64,000 bases of DNA from Calothrix sp. PCC 7103 (GTDB lineage: Bacteria; Cyanobacteriota; Cyanobacteriia; Cyanobacteriales; Nostocaceae): the NCBI RefSeq assembly GCF_000331305.1, contig NZ_KB217478.1:7094317-7158316 (forward strand), read 5' to 3'. Each line of letters begins with the position of its first letter. Position 1 is the stretch's first letter. The position numbers and the translations under genes were made by a program. The notes beneath the pieces were generated by a model. It was not told the origin of the DNA, did no database searches, and saw only the letters and a list, made by a program, of their open reading frames with translations. Positions 45,805 to 54,633 of the stretch are shown here, one piece after another.

Positions 45805-46590
45805 TTAATCGTTTTGAGGAAATTTGATTTGCTTGCCTTGGGGGGTGCTGACGACTTGACCTCCTAATGCTTCGATGGCACGGATTGCGCGTTTTTCGGT
45901 TTCTTTGTCGATTTGATTTTGTAGTACCATTCCCCAAGCTGAGATTTGTGCGCGTTTACTGTTAGGGTTGCGTGCTAAGAAGTTTGCTGTGCCTTGAGAT
46001 ATGCTGGCAGATAATTTGCTGTCTTTATCTGTATGTTTGCTTGCCCAGTCTGCTGCTGACTGAAATGATTTTCTGGCAGCTTGGGAGTTTCCTAGGAATA
46101 ATAGTTCATCTACTCCTTTGTATCGCCATATATAGTATGAGTCAGCAGGCGCCCAAGGAGTAAGTTTTTTTAAACCTTGTTCTGTCATTTTGACTGAACG
46201 TTCGGGCATTGCGGCATATATGGATGTACTTGTGGAGAGTGCTAAATATGCCAACCGAAAACGTGGGTCGTGTTTGAGGATAATTTCAAAGTATTCAGGA
46301 CTTAAAGCATAACCTGTTTTTGCGCGAACTTCATCGTCACCAAAGTATTGTAGAAAGCTGAGATACACCCAGTTGGCAAGTAAGTTATCGTAGCCAAATG
46401 AGGGAATTTTTTCCAGCAGGTTTAAACGTGCTTTTTCAGCTAGTACGTCACGTTCTAATGCTTCAGAAGATAACCCCTGCTTTGTCGCAAGCATTTTATT
46501 CATGCGTGGGTATTGAAGTGATGTTACTCCAATGACACATAATAAAGTTGCAAGTGATGTTCCTACGAATTCACGAGACAGTGCAAACAT
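45805..46590 (-). CDS. Conserved-looking TPR-like protein with N-terminal membrane helix
   Basis: The 261-residue protein starts with a hydrophobic segment (VGTSLATLLCVIGVTSL) that is a signal or anchor. It is then mostly helical with tetratricopeptide-like content (YLSFLQYFGDDEVRAKTGYALSPEYFEIILKHDPRFRLAYLALSTS; GNSQAARKSFQSAADWASKH). The function is unknown. It is the first gene of a tight minus-strand unit with pabC (4-bp gap) and the FtsH-domain array (4-bp gap), so all three are probably cotranscribed. Confidence 0.6.
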   Translation of the reverse strand: MFALSREFVGTSLATLLCVIGVTSLQYPRMNKMLATKQGLSSEALERDVLAEKARLNLLEKIPSFGYDNLLANWVYLSFLQYFGDDEVRAKTGYALSPEYFEIILKHDPRFRLAYLALSTSTSIYAAMPERSVKMTEQGLKKLTPWAPADSYYIWRYKGVDELLFLGNSQAARKSFQSAADWASKHTDKDSKLSASISQGTANFLARNPNSKRAQISAWGMVLQNQIDKETEKRAIRAIEALGGQVVSTPQGKQIKFPQND

Positions 46591-46755
46591 TTTGTTGGCA
46601 ATAGCTACTAAATACAGTGATTACATACTTAGTGTTCCCAGAATTTCTCAAAAATTAACAAATCATCTAACATATAATTCTGTTCGTAATATTTGCTCAT
46701 TCGCTGGTAAGATTACGTAGGCAAATTTCAGATGTGTGACATATAGTAACTAACT

Positions 46756-47202
46756 ATGAATTTTGTAATACGAATCGTAATAGCTTCAACTGTAATATTA
46801 ATTAATCAAATAAATGTATCAATAAGTCTAGCTACAACACCAAGGCAAGCATATAATCCAATAGCTCTGCCAATTGGTAGGGAAATTAAGGATAAATTAA
46901 CAAAGTCTGATTTTCCCACTGGGGAAGGTGGTTTTGCACGCGATTATATCATCAATTTACGTGCGGGCGACCAAATTGTTATCGACTTGAAATCTGATAG
47001 CTTTGATACTATTGTCACCTTAATCGGCGCCAAAGGTGTAATTATAGGCGAAAACGACGATGCAGCAGAGGGTACAACTAACTCTATGTTGTTCGAGCGT
47101 ATAACCAAAGCTGGAAATTATACTATTCGTGTACGTAGTTTTGGAAGTGAAGCTAGCGAGGGCGCCTTCACGTTGAAAATAACACGATTGCGCCCAGAAT
47201 AA
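46756..47202 (+). CDS. Secreted PPC-domain protein
   Basis: The 148-residue protein has an N-terminal signal peptide (VIRIVIASTVILINQINVSISLA) and then a bacterial pre-peptidase C-terminal (PPC) domain. The domain shows RDYIINLRAGDQIVIDLKSDSFDTIVTLIG, NDDAAEGTTNSMLFERI and GNYTIRVRSFGSEASEGAFTLKI. PPC domains normally sit at the end of secreted proteases; here it stands alone, which is common in cyanobacteria. The protein is probably periplasmic or extracellular with a calcium-binding-like fold. Specific role unknown. Confidence 0.8.
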   Translation: MNFVIRIVIASTVILINQINVSISLATTPRQAYNPIALPIGREIKDKLTKSDFPTGEGGFARDYIINLRAGDQIVIDLKSDSFDTIVTLIGAKGVIIGENDDAAEGTTNSMLFERITKAGNYTIRVRSFGSEASEGAFTLKITRLRPE

Positions 47203-47203
47203 G

Positions 47204-47308
47204 GGGCAACGGATACAACGGATGTAACGGATGAGTTGTTGGTATAAAACTTTATTTAGTTATTTAAAATTATTTATCCGTTACATCCGTTCATCATCTG
47301 TTGCCTAA
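47204..47308. terminator. Long inverted repeat between convergent genes
   Basis: GGCAACGGATACAACGGATGTAACGGAT pairs with ATCCGTTACATCCGTT and ATCTGTTGCC across an AT-rich loop, giving a long imperfect hairpin. The units themselves contain tandem CGGAT steps. It covers the 102-bp gap between the PPC-protein and metallo-beta-lactamase genes and probably ends both transcripts. Confidence 0.65.
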
Positions 47309-48072
47309 AATCTATAACTCATGACTTGAATTGTAGTTGCTTCTGGCAAGCTGCGGGCGCCGATTGAAATTGTGTCGCTGTTGCTACGTCTTACGGGTGT
47401 ACCCTGCATGACAGTAAGAAATTCATCGAGTGGTGAAATGTCGCATAATTTAGGGTCAGCAGCTTGGGTACGGAAGTGGGTGGGAACTACTAGTTTTGGG
47501 TTTAATGCCTGAATTGCTTGTTTGGCTTCGGCTGCATTGTACGCTTTTTGACCACCACCTACGGGTACGAATAATATATCTGGGCGCCCAAACAGAACTT
47601 TTTGCTCGAATGACAAAGGTGCTGCTGGGGCGCCTAAATGGGTAATTTTAATACCTGCTTGGCTCCAACTCCAAGCAGCATTAATTCCAAATTGTTTCCC
47701 ACCTTTACGGTCATGGTCAATTCCAACTCCTTGAAATTTTATACCCTTAAAGTCGTAAACACCTGGTTCGTAAATCAACTTAGGATTACCGGGTAAACCC
47801 TCAACTGCACCTTCATCAAAAAGTTGACTGCTAATCATAACCAAATCAGCTGCTACTTTAGGAGCGCGATACCCAGCAGTACAGCCAAGCGTCCGAAACG
47901 GATTGACTAAAATTCTGAGACCACCACCAGTAAACAAAAAGCAAGTGTGACCCAACCACTGTACCGATAACCCACCAGCTTGTGCCAAAGACTTAGTCGA
48001 GTTAGCCAAAGTCGCAATTAATCCTGTAGCTAGCCCAGCGCCAGCATAGCCTATCAACTCTCTTCGTTTCAT
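47305..48072 (-). CDS. Metallo-beta-lactamase-fold hydrolase with export signal (UlaG-like)
   Basis: The 255-residue protein begins MKRRELIGYAGAGLATGLIATLANS, a twin-arginine-like signal with AQA-type cleavage site. The mature region has the simplified metallo-beta-lactamase motif WLGHTCFLFTGGGLRILVNPF, then a GIDHDRKGGKQ block and VPTHFRTQ. The full HxHxDH motif is not present, as is typical of the UlaG/YycJ-like branch, so activity is not certain. The ATG overlaps the stop of the glutamine amidotransferase gene by one base, indicating coupling. Confidence 0.75.
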   Translation of the reverse strand: MKRRELIGYAGAGLATGLIATLANSTKSLAQAGGLSVQWLGHTCFLFTGGGLRILVNPFRTLGCTAGYRAPKVAADLVMISSQLFDEGAVEGLPGNPKLIYEPGVYDFKGIKFQGVGIDHDRKGGKQFGINAAWSWSQAGIKITHLGAPAAPLSFEQKVLFGRPDILFVPVGGGQKAYNAAEAKQAIQALNPKLVVPTHFRTQAADPKLCDISPLDEFLTVMQGTPVRRSNSDTISIGARSLPEATTIQVMSYRF

Positions 48073-48674
48073 TAATTTTTTCTCGCCTGTAATTGTTCCA
48101 GAAAATTACGTAGCAACTGCTTACCAGAAGTAGTAAGAACACTCTCTGGATGAAATTGGACGCCTTCAATATGTGGATAGTTCCGATGACGCACGCCCAT
48201 TATCGTGCCATCATCAATCCAAGCTGTAATTTCTAACACTTCTGGGCAGCTATCACGGTCAATAATTAAACTATGATAGCGAGTCGCAGTCATTGGATTT
48301 TCGATACCTTTGAAAACACCAACCCCAGTATGCGACACTTGAGAAGTTTTGCCGTGCATTAGTTCTTTGGCGGAAGTAATTTTGCCGCCAAATACTTGAC
48401 CGATACTTTGATGCCCTAAGCACACGCCTAAAATGGGCATCGTTTCCCCAAGTTGCTCAATTACTAACTGTGAAATACCTGCATTTTCTGGACGCCCAGG
48501 ACCTGGAGATATGACAATTCCATCAGGAGAGATAGCACGCAGTTCTTCGATTGATATTTTATCATTGCGAAAAACTTGGATATCTGCTGCAACAGGAAAA
48601 TCTGCTGCAAGCTCTCCTAAATATTGAACTAAGTTATATGTAAAACTATCGTAATTATCGATGACTATAAGCAC
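48072..48674 (-). CDS. trpG: Glutamine amidotransferase subunit of anthranilate/aminodeoxychorismate synthase (TrpG/PabA)
   Basis: The 200-residue class I glutamine amidotransferase has VISPGPGRP, the nucleophile motif ILGVCLGHQSIG (Cys ~80) and the His-Glu pair in EGVQFHPESVLT. It supplies ammonia to a TrpE- or PabB-type chorismate-using partner, which is not in this window. In cyanobacteria one such protein may serve both tryptophan and folate synthesis, so trpG versus pabA is not settled. The overlap with the metallo-beta-lactamase gene suggests an operon. Confidence 0.9.
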   Translation of the reverse strand: MLIVIDNYDSFTYNLVQYLGELAADFPVAADIQVFRNDKISIEELRAISPDGIVISPGPGRPENAGISQLVIEQLGETMPILGVCLGHQSIGQVFGGKITSAKELMHGKTSQVSHTGVGVFKGIENPMTATRYHSLIIDRDSCPEVLEITAWIDDGTIMGVRHRNYPHIEGVQFHPESVLTTSGKQLLRNFLEQLQARKN

Positions 48675-48819
48675 CGTGACAATAGCTCCTGTATTTTATC
48701 AATCAAAGCATTCTCTTATGATTCTTGCAGGATTTTAAAGTCATCTCAATACGATAATCAAATTTAATTATTCTCTTAGCCTGAATTTGTGTAATATATA
48801 TGTACTGACTTAACTCTAA

Positions 48820-49281
48820 TTACAGTTGTGTCAGTATAAGCTTGACCAATGGAGGTAGTAAAAGTGTCATTGCAACGAGTACTGCGACTAAAGCTGAAAT
48901 TAGTACAGCAGCAGCAGCACAATCTTTTGCTATTTTAGCTAGTTCGTGATACGTTTGTTTTACTGTTAAGTCAACTAGTGATTCGATGGCTGTGTTTACT
49001 AGCTCTAAAGCTAAAACTAAACCGCTAGTTATGGCAATGACAGCGATTTCCACACCTTGTAAATGTAATATAAGTGAGAGTCCAATAGCTAACGTACCAA
49101 CACAAACATGGATGCGAAAATTACGCTGTGTTATAAACGCGTAACTGACACCAGCCCAAGCATACTTAAAGCTGACAAATAAATTTGAAGCAACCTTCCA
49201 AGATAGTTGCCGTTCTTCAGAGACAACAGGGTTTATGGGGTTAGGTTTAGTTAATGGTGTTAATTTCTGCGACATAGACAT
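48820..49281 (-). CDS. dgkA: Diacylglycerol/undecaprenol kinase family protein (DgkA)
   Basis: The 153-residue protein has a ~40-residue soluble N-terminus followed by three membrane helices (~55-150). It contains the family signature LALELVNTAIESLVDL and an AKDCAAAAVLISALVAV segment. Prokaryotic enzymes phosphorylate diacylglycerol or undecaprenol in the inner membrane. It sits between ybeY and trpG in a same-strand cluster common in cyanobacteria; the gaps (145 and 268 bp) are larger than in a tight operon. Confidence 0.9.
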   Translation of the reverse strand: MSMSQKLTPLTKPNPINPVVSEERQLSWKVASNLFVSFKYAWAGVSYAFITQRNFRIHVCVGTLAIGLSLILHLQGVEIAVIAITSGLVLALELVNTAIESLVDLTVKQTYHELAKIAKDCAAAAVLISALVAVLVAMTLLLPPLVKLILTQL

Positions 49282-49549
49282 ATAAATAGGTAATTAAGAT
49301 AGCAAAATTGGTTTTAATCTAATATACGCTCTTGATGACAGCAGCTAAGTAAAGTATGGCACTAGTACAGGTCGCTTTCATCGATATTTTGGGCGAATTA
49401 TACAAAAACTTTAGACATAGCTGACAAGTTAATCAAAAATTTATCTCAAATTAACATAAATTTTATAACACTTACTTCAAGAAGCGCTCTGCCGCAGTTT
49501 GCCAAGCTGTACCTAGCACCACCATTACTGATGCAAGCAAATCTTAACA

Positions 49550-50074
49550 CTAATTTATATCAATAGAAATACCTATCTTATTTAGCATTGCCACCTGCTG
49601 TTTTAACATTCTTTCCAGTGATTCGTCATCCGGATGGTCCCATCCTAATAAATGTAGCAATCCATGTGCGCTTAACCACGCAAGTTCAGTTAATAGCGTA
49701 TGACCTTGTTGTTGCGCTTGTAAGAATGCTGTTTCGACGGAAATAATGATATCGCCCAAGTATAAAGGTGAATCATCCTGCTCCAATTCAGGAGAGTCAA
49801 CCTCCAGTGCTGCAAAAGCTAGTACATCTGTTGGTTTATCTTGGTGACGATATTGAGAGTTTAAAGAGTGAATTTCCGCATCGTTTGTCAAACGCAACGC
49901 TATCTCATAACCTGAATGTTCTTTTAGCGCCTCAAATTGGTTGAATTCTAACCAAGTAGTAAACCAATTTTCCCAAGTTTCTAAGGCAACTTGAGCATCG
50001 TTATAGATAACGCGCGTTTCTTCGCTGTCGCGAAGGTCATCAAAACAATTTTGTACACACAGTTCAACCAGCAC
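49550..50074 (-). CDS. ybeY: Endoribonuclease YbeY (16S rRNA maturation)
   Basis: The 174-residue protein ends with the metal-binding motif HGLLHLLGWDHPDDE (H-x3-H-x5-H), characteristic of the UPF0054/YbeY family. Upstream are LTNDAEIHSLNSQYRHQDKPTDVLAFA and LGDIIISVETA, also typical. YbeY takes part in 16S rRNA 3'-end processing and 70S ribosome quality control. The N-terminal ~25 residues are longer than in E. coli. It lies downstream of DUF3285 and prfB, fitting a translation-related group. Confidence 0.95.
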   Translation of the reverse strand: MLVELCVQNCFDDLRDSEETRVIYNDAQVALETWENWFTTWLEFNQFEALKEHSGYEIALRLTNDAEIHSLNSQYRHQDKPTDVLAFAALEVDSPELEQDDSPLYLGDIIISVETAFLQAQQQGHTLLTELAWLSAHGLLHLLGWDHPDDESLERMLKQQVAMLNKIGISIDIN

Positions 50075-50128
50075 GGTTTATTTATCAACCCCACATCACA
50101 AACATTTTTAAAGACACAAAAGCTTTTA

Positions 50129-50281
50129 CTAACGGGTTAGGTAAGCTAGCCCAACCAATACAGCCAATAACCCCACGGTTGTTAAAGCAAAATGCTTGAG
50201 AGATGTAAGACGCTTTTGCACCATGTTTCGCATGGCGAGCTTGACATAACTGGGTTTTGGTTCGGTAGAAGAATTACTCAT
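50129..50281 (-). CDS. DUF3285 small membrane protein
   Basis: The 50-residue protein (MSNSSTEPKPSYVKLAMRNM... LTTVGLLAVLVGLAYLTR) has a soluble basic N-terminus and one C-terminal membrane helix. It matches the small DUF3285 family, which is restricted to cyanobacteria and usually found next to prfB/ybeY. Function unknown. The frame opens further upstream to 50380, but that part runs through a palindrome, so the ATG at 50281 is chosen. Confidence 0.8.
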   Translation of the reverse strand: MSNSSTEPKPSYVKLAMRNMVQKRLTSLKHFALTTVGLLAVLVGLAYLTR

Positions 50282-50352
50282 AATGATTTGCTCACAAATC
50301 CTCACTATTAATGTAACAGTTTGTTGATAATATGGCGTGCCAGTTTGCCAAT

Positions 50353-50380
50353 GTAGAGACTGTACATGTACAGTCTCCAC
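50353..50380. repeat. GTAGAGACTGTACATGTACAGTCTCCAC palindrome
   Basis: A near-perfect 28-nt palindrome lies between the prfB stop and the DUF3285 gene; one of the GTAGAGAC family also at 51545 and 56350. It could form a hairpin between the two cistrons. Confidence 0.7.
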
Positions 50381-50386
50381 AACAGG

Positions 50387-51500
50387 TTACGTTTCGACCA
50401 ATTGATTTTCTTGTCTGAGGTAGGACTGAATAAACGGGTCGAGTTCACCGTTCATGACATCGTTGATGGCTGTAGTTTCCAAGTTGGTTCGTAAATCTTT
50501 GACCAGTTGGTAAGGGTGAAATACGTAGTTACGAATTTGGTTGCCCCAAGATGCATCTGCAATATCACCACGAATTTCGGCAATTTCTTTGGCACGCTGT
50601 TGTTGGGCTATAACTAATAGTTTGGCTTTTAAGCGTGCGAGGGCTTTATCTTTATTTTGTAGCTGGCTACGTTCTTCGGTACAGCGTACAGCTATACCAG
50701 TAGGGAGGTGAACGATACGCACGGCAGTTTCTACTTTGTTGACGTTTTGTCCACCTTTGCCACCTGACCTAGATGTGGTGATTTCCAGGTCTTTTTCTGG
50801 TATGTCTAGCTGGACACTACTATCAATTTGTGGCATCACCTCAACACCAGCAAAGCTTGTTTGTCGTTTGCCATTGGCATTAAAGGGTGATATTCGCACT
50901 AAGCGGTGCGTTCCCATTTCTGAACGTAAGTAACCGTAGGCATAACGCCCAGTAATTTCGATTGTCGCAGATTTTATTCCTGCTTCATCGCCTTCGGACT
51001 CTTCAACCAGGTTCACTTTGTAACCGTGGTCTTCACCCCAGCGAGTGTACATTCTTAGTAACATCTCCGCCCAATCTTGAGCGTCTGTACCACCTGCACC
51101 TGCGTTAATTGATATTACGGCGCCTTCTTTATCGTAAGTACCAGAAAGTAACTGTTCTAATTCCCAATTATCGAGTTCACGGTTGAGCTTGTTGACAGTA
51201 GTTTCTGCTTCTTTGAGTAGCCCTTCGTCAGATTCTAACTCCAACAGTTCGACTACAGCTTTTGTGTCTTCTAAATTACTTCGCCACTGTTGGTATTGCA
51301 ACAGGTGTACTTTAACTTCATCAAGTTCTTGCATTGTTTGCTGCGCTTTGGCTTGGTCATTCCAAAACTCAGGTTGCGCTGAGACTTGTTCTAAATCTTG
51401 AATTTTAGCTGTAAGTGCGGGTAGGTCAAAGATAGTCCTGGGTTTTACCCAGGCGGCGAGACAACATTTCAATTTCGCGTTTGAGTTCTAATACGTCCAT
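50387..51500 (-). CDS. prfB: Peptide chain release factor 2, with programmed +1 frameshift
   Basis: RF2 recognises UGA and UAA and releases finished proteins. The main frame (to 51472) has the [10 protein letters not shown] peptidyl-hydrolysis motif at ~235 and the C-terminal [13 protein letters not shown]. The N-terminus is encoded in a different frame: ATG at 51500 gives 24 codons ([20 protein letters not shown]...) ending at an in-frame TGA (51428-51426). It sits in the classic slippery CTT-TGA-C, with AGGAC just upstream acting like the internal Shine-Dalgarno. A +1 shift joins [11 protein letters not shown] to the main frame. This is autoregulation: low RF2 lets the ribosome shift. The coordinates cover the whole shifted product. 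Confidence 0.95.
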
Positions 51501-51544
51501 AGGACTTGTTGAATTGGATTGTATTTACGATTATTACACGCCCC

Positions 51545-51572
51545 GTAGAGACCGTACATGAACGGTCTCTAC
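51545..51572. repeat. GTAGAGACCGT...ACGGTCTCTAC palindrome upstream of prfB
   Basis: GTAGAGACCGT and ACGGTCTCTAC pair perfectly around ACATGA. It lies 45 bp before the prfB ATG and is one more member of the dispersed GTAGAGAC family. Confidence 0.7.
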
Positions 51573-51691
51573 ATTACAATTATGGGTCTTTATCAAAAAT
51601 TTATGGTAATTTCACGGTTTGCTGATGTATTTTGTCGCGTTATTGTCGCTGATATATGAAAAGGATACATGTACAGAAATAATCATACGTA

Positions 51692-54538
51692 ATGAAAAAT
51701 ACTTTTAAATATAGCATTATTGGACTATTTTCTTGTCTATTTTCTGCTGTACCAGTAGTAGCAAATACAACAACTAATTCAGTAATTCCTCGATTTAGTG
51801 GCAGTTTCACTAGTACAGGTGCCGGATATCAAGAGCCTTATTTTGGTATTGAGGGGTTTATTCCATTTCAAAACGCTACGAATGATAACTTAACTTTTTT
51901 AGAAGGGCGCCTGTTAGTATCCACCGATGCAACAATGGGAGGTAATTTAGTACTAGGGCATAGGTTTAGTGCTTCAAATGATGCAGTATGGGGTGGTTAT
52001 GTTGCTTATGATATTCGCGATACAGGTAATAAAGTATTTAACCAAATAGGTTTAGGGATAGAACGATTAGGAAAAAACTGGGATTTACGCGCAAATGGTT
52101 ATATTCCCGTAGGTAATAACAAACAAGTTATTTCTGAGTCTTTTCGTGGTTTGGGATTTACTGGCAATAGTTTTTTACTAGATGTTAACAGGCAGTTTGA
52201 AGTTGCTTTAGCAGGGTTTGATGTTGAAGCAGGAGTGCCAGTCGCGCGTTTTGGTACAGGAGACTTACGCGTGTATGGAGGAATGTACTATTACACAGGG
52301 GAAAGTGTAGGGAGTGCATTAGGAGTACGAGGTAGGTTAGTAGCAAACCCCACTAATAATGTTAGTTTGGGTTTGATGTTACAGCATGACTCTATTTTTG
52401 ATACTCGATTGGTATTTAATGCCAGTCTTGATTTTACTGGTAGTTCACGTCATGTTCTCAAAGATGATGTTAGAACGCGGTTAGCTGAATCTGTGCAGCG
52501 AATTCCAACTATAGGAGTTATTGGTAAAACTGAAAATACTCAAGAACCTGCAAGTAATGCTCAAACTGGTAAACCTTTAGAATTTCGTTACGTTACTCCA
52601 GGTACAGCAGCAGGTGACGGAACAATTGAAAATCCAACGGGTAATATTCAAACTGCTTTGAGTGTCGCGAAACCTGAAGATATTGTTTATGTAGAATTTA
52701 GCAACTCTGCTTCTCTTGGATTCAGTATTCCTGATGGTGTTCAGGTACTATCCAACGCACTTCCACGCTTTGTAGAAACACGTGAACTTGGAAAAGTACA
52801 AATACCCAATTCAGGAACTGGGCAACTACCTGTTGTTAACGGCACTGTAACGATGGGCAATAATACTACACTTGAAGGGTTTGCCATTACTAACGCGACA
52901 GGTAACGCTATTCAAGCTTCGGGTGTTAATAATCTTACTATTACTAATAACCAAATTACTAACCCCGAAGGACAAGGTATTAGTCTCAACGGTGTAGGTG
53001 GACGTAATATTATTAGCAATAACACAATTCAAAACACAGGTAGTCAAAGTATTTTCTTGCAAGGGTTTGGAAATAATCAGCAGTCATTTAACGTTGAGAA
53101 TAACATCATTAATAACAGTCGCTCACAAGGTATTTTTGCTCAAGCTTCTGATAGCTCTGAACAGCAGGTGAATCTTAAAGATAACTTAATTACAAACAGT
53201 ATTGGTACAGGCGTTTTTGTCCAAGCTAATAACAATGCTCGTCAAACTGTGAATATTACAGAAGTAGAAACACGTGGAACAATAAAAGATAGTGTTGGTG
53301 ATGGTGGTCAAGGTATATTTGTAACAGCAAACGGCAACTCACAGCAAACTATAAAGATAGAAAACAGCACAGCTAGCAATAATGCTGCCCAAGGTATATT
53401 TGTATCAGCAAATACTGGCGCCAAGCAAACCTTCACTATAGATAACTCAACGGCAACCCGTAACGCTGGACAAGGTGTGTTTGTCCAAGCAAACGGTAGC
53501 TCACAGCAAGAATTTACCATCAATCAAATAACTGCTAGTAATACAGCTAAAGATAGCAACGGTGATGGTGGTCAAGGTATATTTATTGCAGCAAACGGTG
53601 GACAGCAAAAGTTTACTTTAAATAGCCCAGTAGCTACAGATAACTTATCGCAAGGTTTGTTTATTTCTGCGAATGATGGCGCCAAACAAAATGTCACAGT
53701 CAATCAACCAACTGTTAATAATAATAGCGGACAAGGAATATTTGTCCAAGCTAATAGCTCAAACCAAGAGTTAGAAATCAAACAAGCTGTAGTTAATAAT
53801 ACTACTAGAGACAGTAATGGAGATGGTGGACAAGGTATATTCATTGCAGCAAATGGTGGTGCCCAACAAAGCTTAAAGTTAGATAGCCCAACTGTCACTA
53901 ATAGTGCTGGACAAGGTATATTTCTTGGCGTCAGTGGTAAATTAGACAATCCGCAAACTCAGCAAACAGCTACACTGATTAATCCAAATATTAACGGGAG
54001 TCGTGGTCAAGGAGTATTTGTTCAGTTAAACGACAACGCTAAACAAGAATTTACACTCACCAACGGTAAAATTAACGACACAAAACTAGATAACAACGGT
54101 GAAGGAGGTCAAGGAATATTTGTCCAAGCCAATGGTACACAACAAAATGTTAATATTAACAATACGCAAATTAGTAATAGCGCTGGACAAGGAATATTTG
54201 TGCAAACTAACGGCGCCGCTACTGCAAAAGTTAGTATAAATAGTAATACAATTACGAATAGCGGTAGTAATGATATTTTCTTGCAAGCTAACGGAAGCTC
54301 TCAAATGACCGCACTTACTGAATTAAATAACTTAGAAAACCAAGTAATAAATTCACTGAGTGCTGCGAATAACAGCGATAAACCAATGTGTTTAGCATTG
54401 AGGAATAATAAAAATACTACAGGTTTTTTGCTTCAACGTAATAGTGGTGACTTTTTGGTTGTTGACCGCGATAATATAGGCGCCGCAACTTTTCTACCAG
54501 GTAAAGATAGCTTTACAAACGTAACAAACTGCCCGTAA
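51692..54538 (+). CDS. Putative inverse autotransporter with right-handed beta-helix passenger
   Basis: The 948-residue protein has a signal peptide (~1-25). A ~220-residue beta-rich domain follows (YFGIEGFIPFQNATNDNLTFLEGRLLVSTDATMGGNLVLGHRF... VALAGFDVEAGVPVARFGTGDLRVYGGMYYYTGE), resembling the intimin/invasin-type outer-membrane barrel. From ~295 on comes a long parallel beta-helix with strongly repetitive turns: GGQGIFV-A-A/Q-A-NG, TASNNAAQGIFVSANTG, TATRNAGQGVFVQANGS and so on. The repeated DSNGDGGQGIF segment could bind calcium. The layout suggests a barrel anchored in the outer membrane with an exported beta-helix at the surface, perhaps for adhesion. Whether the barrel is a true inverse autotransporter domain is an inference. 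Confidence 0.65.
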   Translation: MKNTFKYSIIGLFSCLFSAVPVVANTTTNSVIPRFSGSFTSTGAGYQEPYFGIEGFIPFQNATNDNLTFLEGRLLVSTDATMGGNLVLGHRFSASNDAVWGGYVAYDIRDTGNKVFNQIGLGIERLGKNWDLRANGYIPVGNNKQVISESFRGLGFTGNSFLLDVNRQFEVALAGFDVEAGVPVARFGTGDLRVYGGMYYYTGESVGSALGVRGRLVANPTNNVSLGLMLQHDSIFDTRLVFNASLDFTGSSRHVLKDDVRTRLAESVQRIPTIGVIGKTENTQEPASNAQTGKPLEFRYVTPGTAAGDGTIENPTGNIQTALSVAKPEDIVYVEFSNSASLGFSIPDGVQVLSNALPRFVETRELGKVQIPNSGTGQLPVVNGTVTMGNNTTLEGFAITNATGNAIQASGVNNLTITNNQITNPEGQGISLNGVGGRNIISNNTIQNTGSQSIFLQGFGNNQQSFNVENNIINNSRSQGIFAQASDSSEQQVNLKDNLITNSIGTGVFVQANNNARQTVNITEVETRGTIKDSVGDGGQGIFVTANGNSQQTIKIENSTASNNAAQGIFVSANTGAKQTFTIDNSTATRNAGQGVFVQANGSSQQEFTINQITASNTAKDSNGDGGQGIFIAANGGQQKFTLNSPVATDNLSQGLFISANDGAKQNVTVNQPTVNNNSGQGIFVQANSSNQELEIKQAVVNNTTRDSNGDGGQGIFIAANGGAQQSLKLDSPTVTNSAGQGIFLGVSGKLDNPQTQQTATLINPNINGSRGQGVFVQLNDNAKQEFTLTNGKINDTKLDNNGEGGQGIFVQANGTQQNVNINNTQISNSAGQGIFVQTNGAATAKVSINSNTITNSGSNDIFLQANGSSQMTALTELNNLENQVINSLSAANNSDKPMCLALRNNKNTTGFLLQRNSGDFLVVDRDNIGAATFLPGKDSFTNVTNCP

Positions 54539-54578
54539 TTATTACCCTCTCTGAATTGTCATACTTTGTCCATAATTG

Positions 54579-54605
54579 TCATGCTGAACGTAGTGAAGCA
54601 TCTCT
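54579..54605. repeat. TGTCATGCTGAAC...GAAGCATCTC half-element
   Basis: TGTCATGCTGAACGTAGTGAAGCATCTC matches the left arm of the repeat at 28008-28075. It lies just beyond the broken end of the truncated adenine-methylase gene, suggesting the repeat or a rearrangement there caused the truncation. Confidence 0.55.
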
Positions 54606-54633
54606 ATTTCTCTGTGGTAATATAATTATTTTT

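Noticed and set aside
52800-54300. Possible CRISPR-like regularly spaced repeat
   Set aside because: The repeats are degenerate, in frame and encode beta-helix turns; there are no identical direct repeats with unique spacers.
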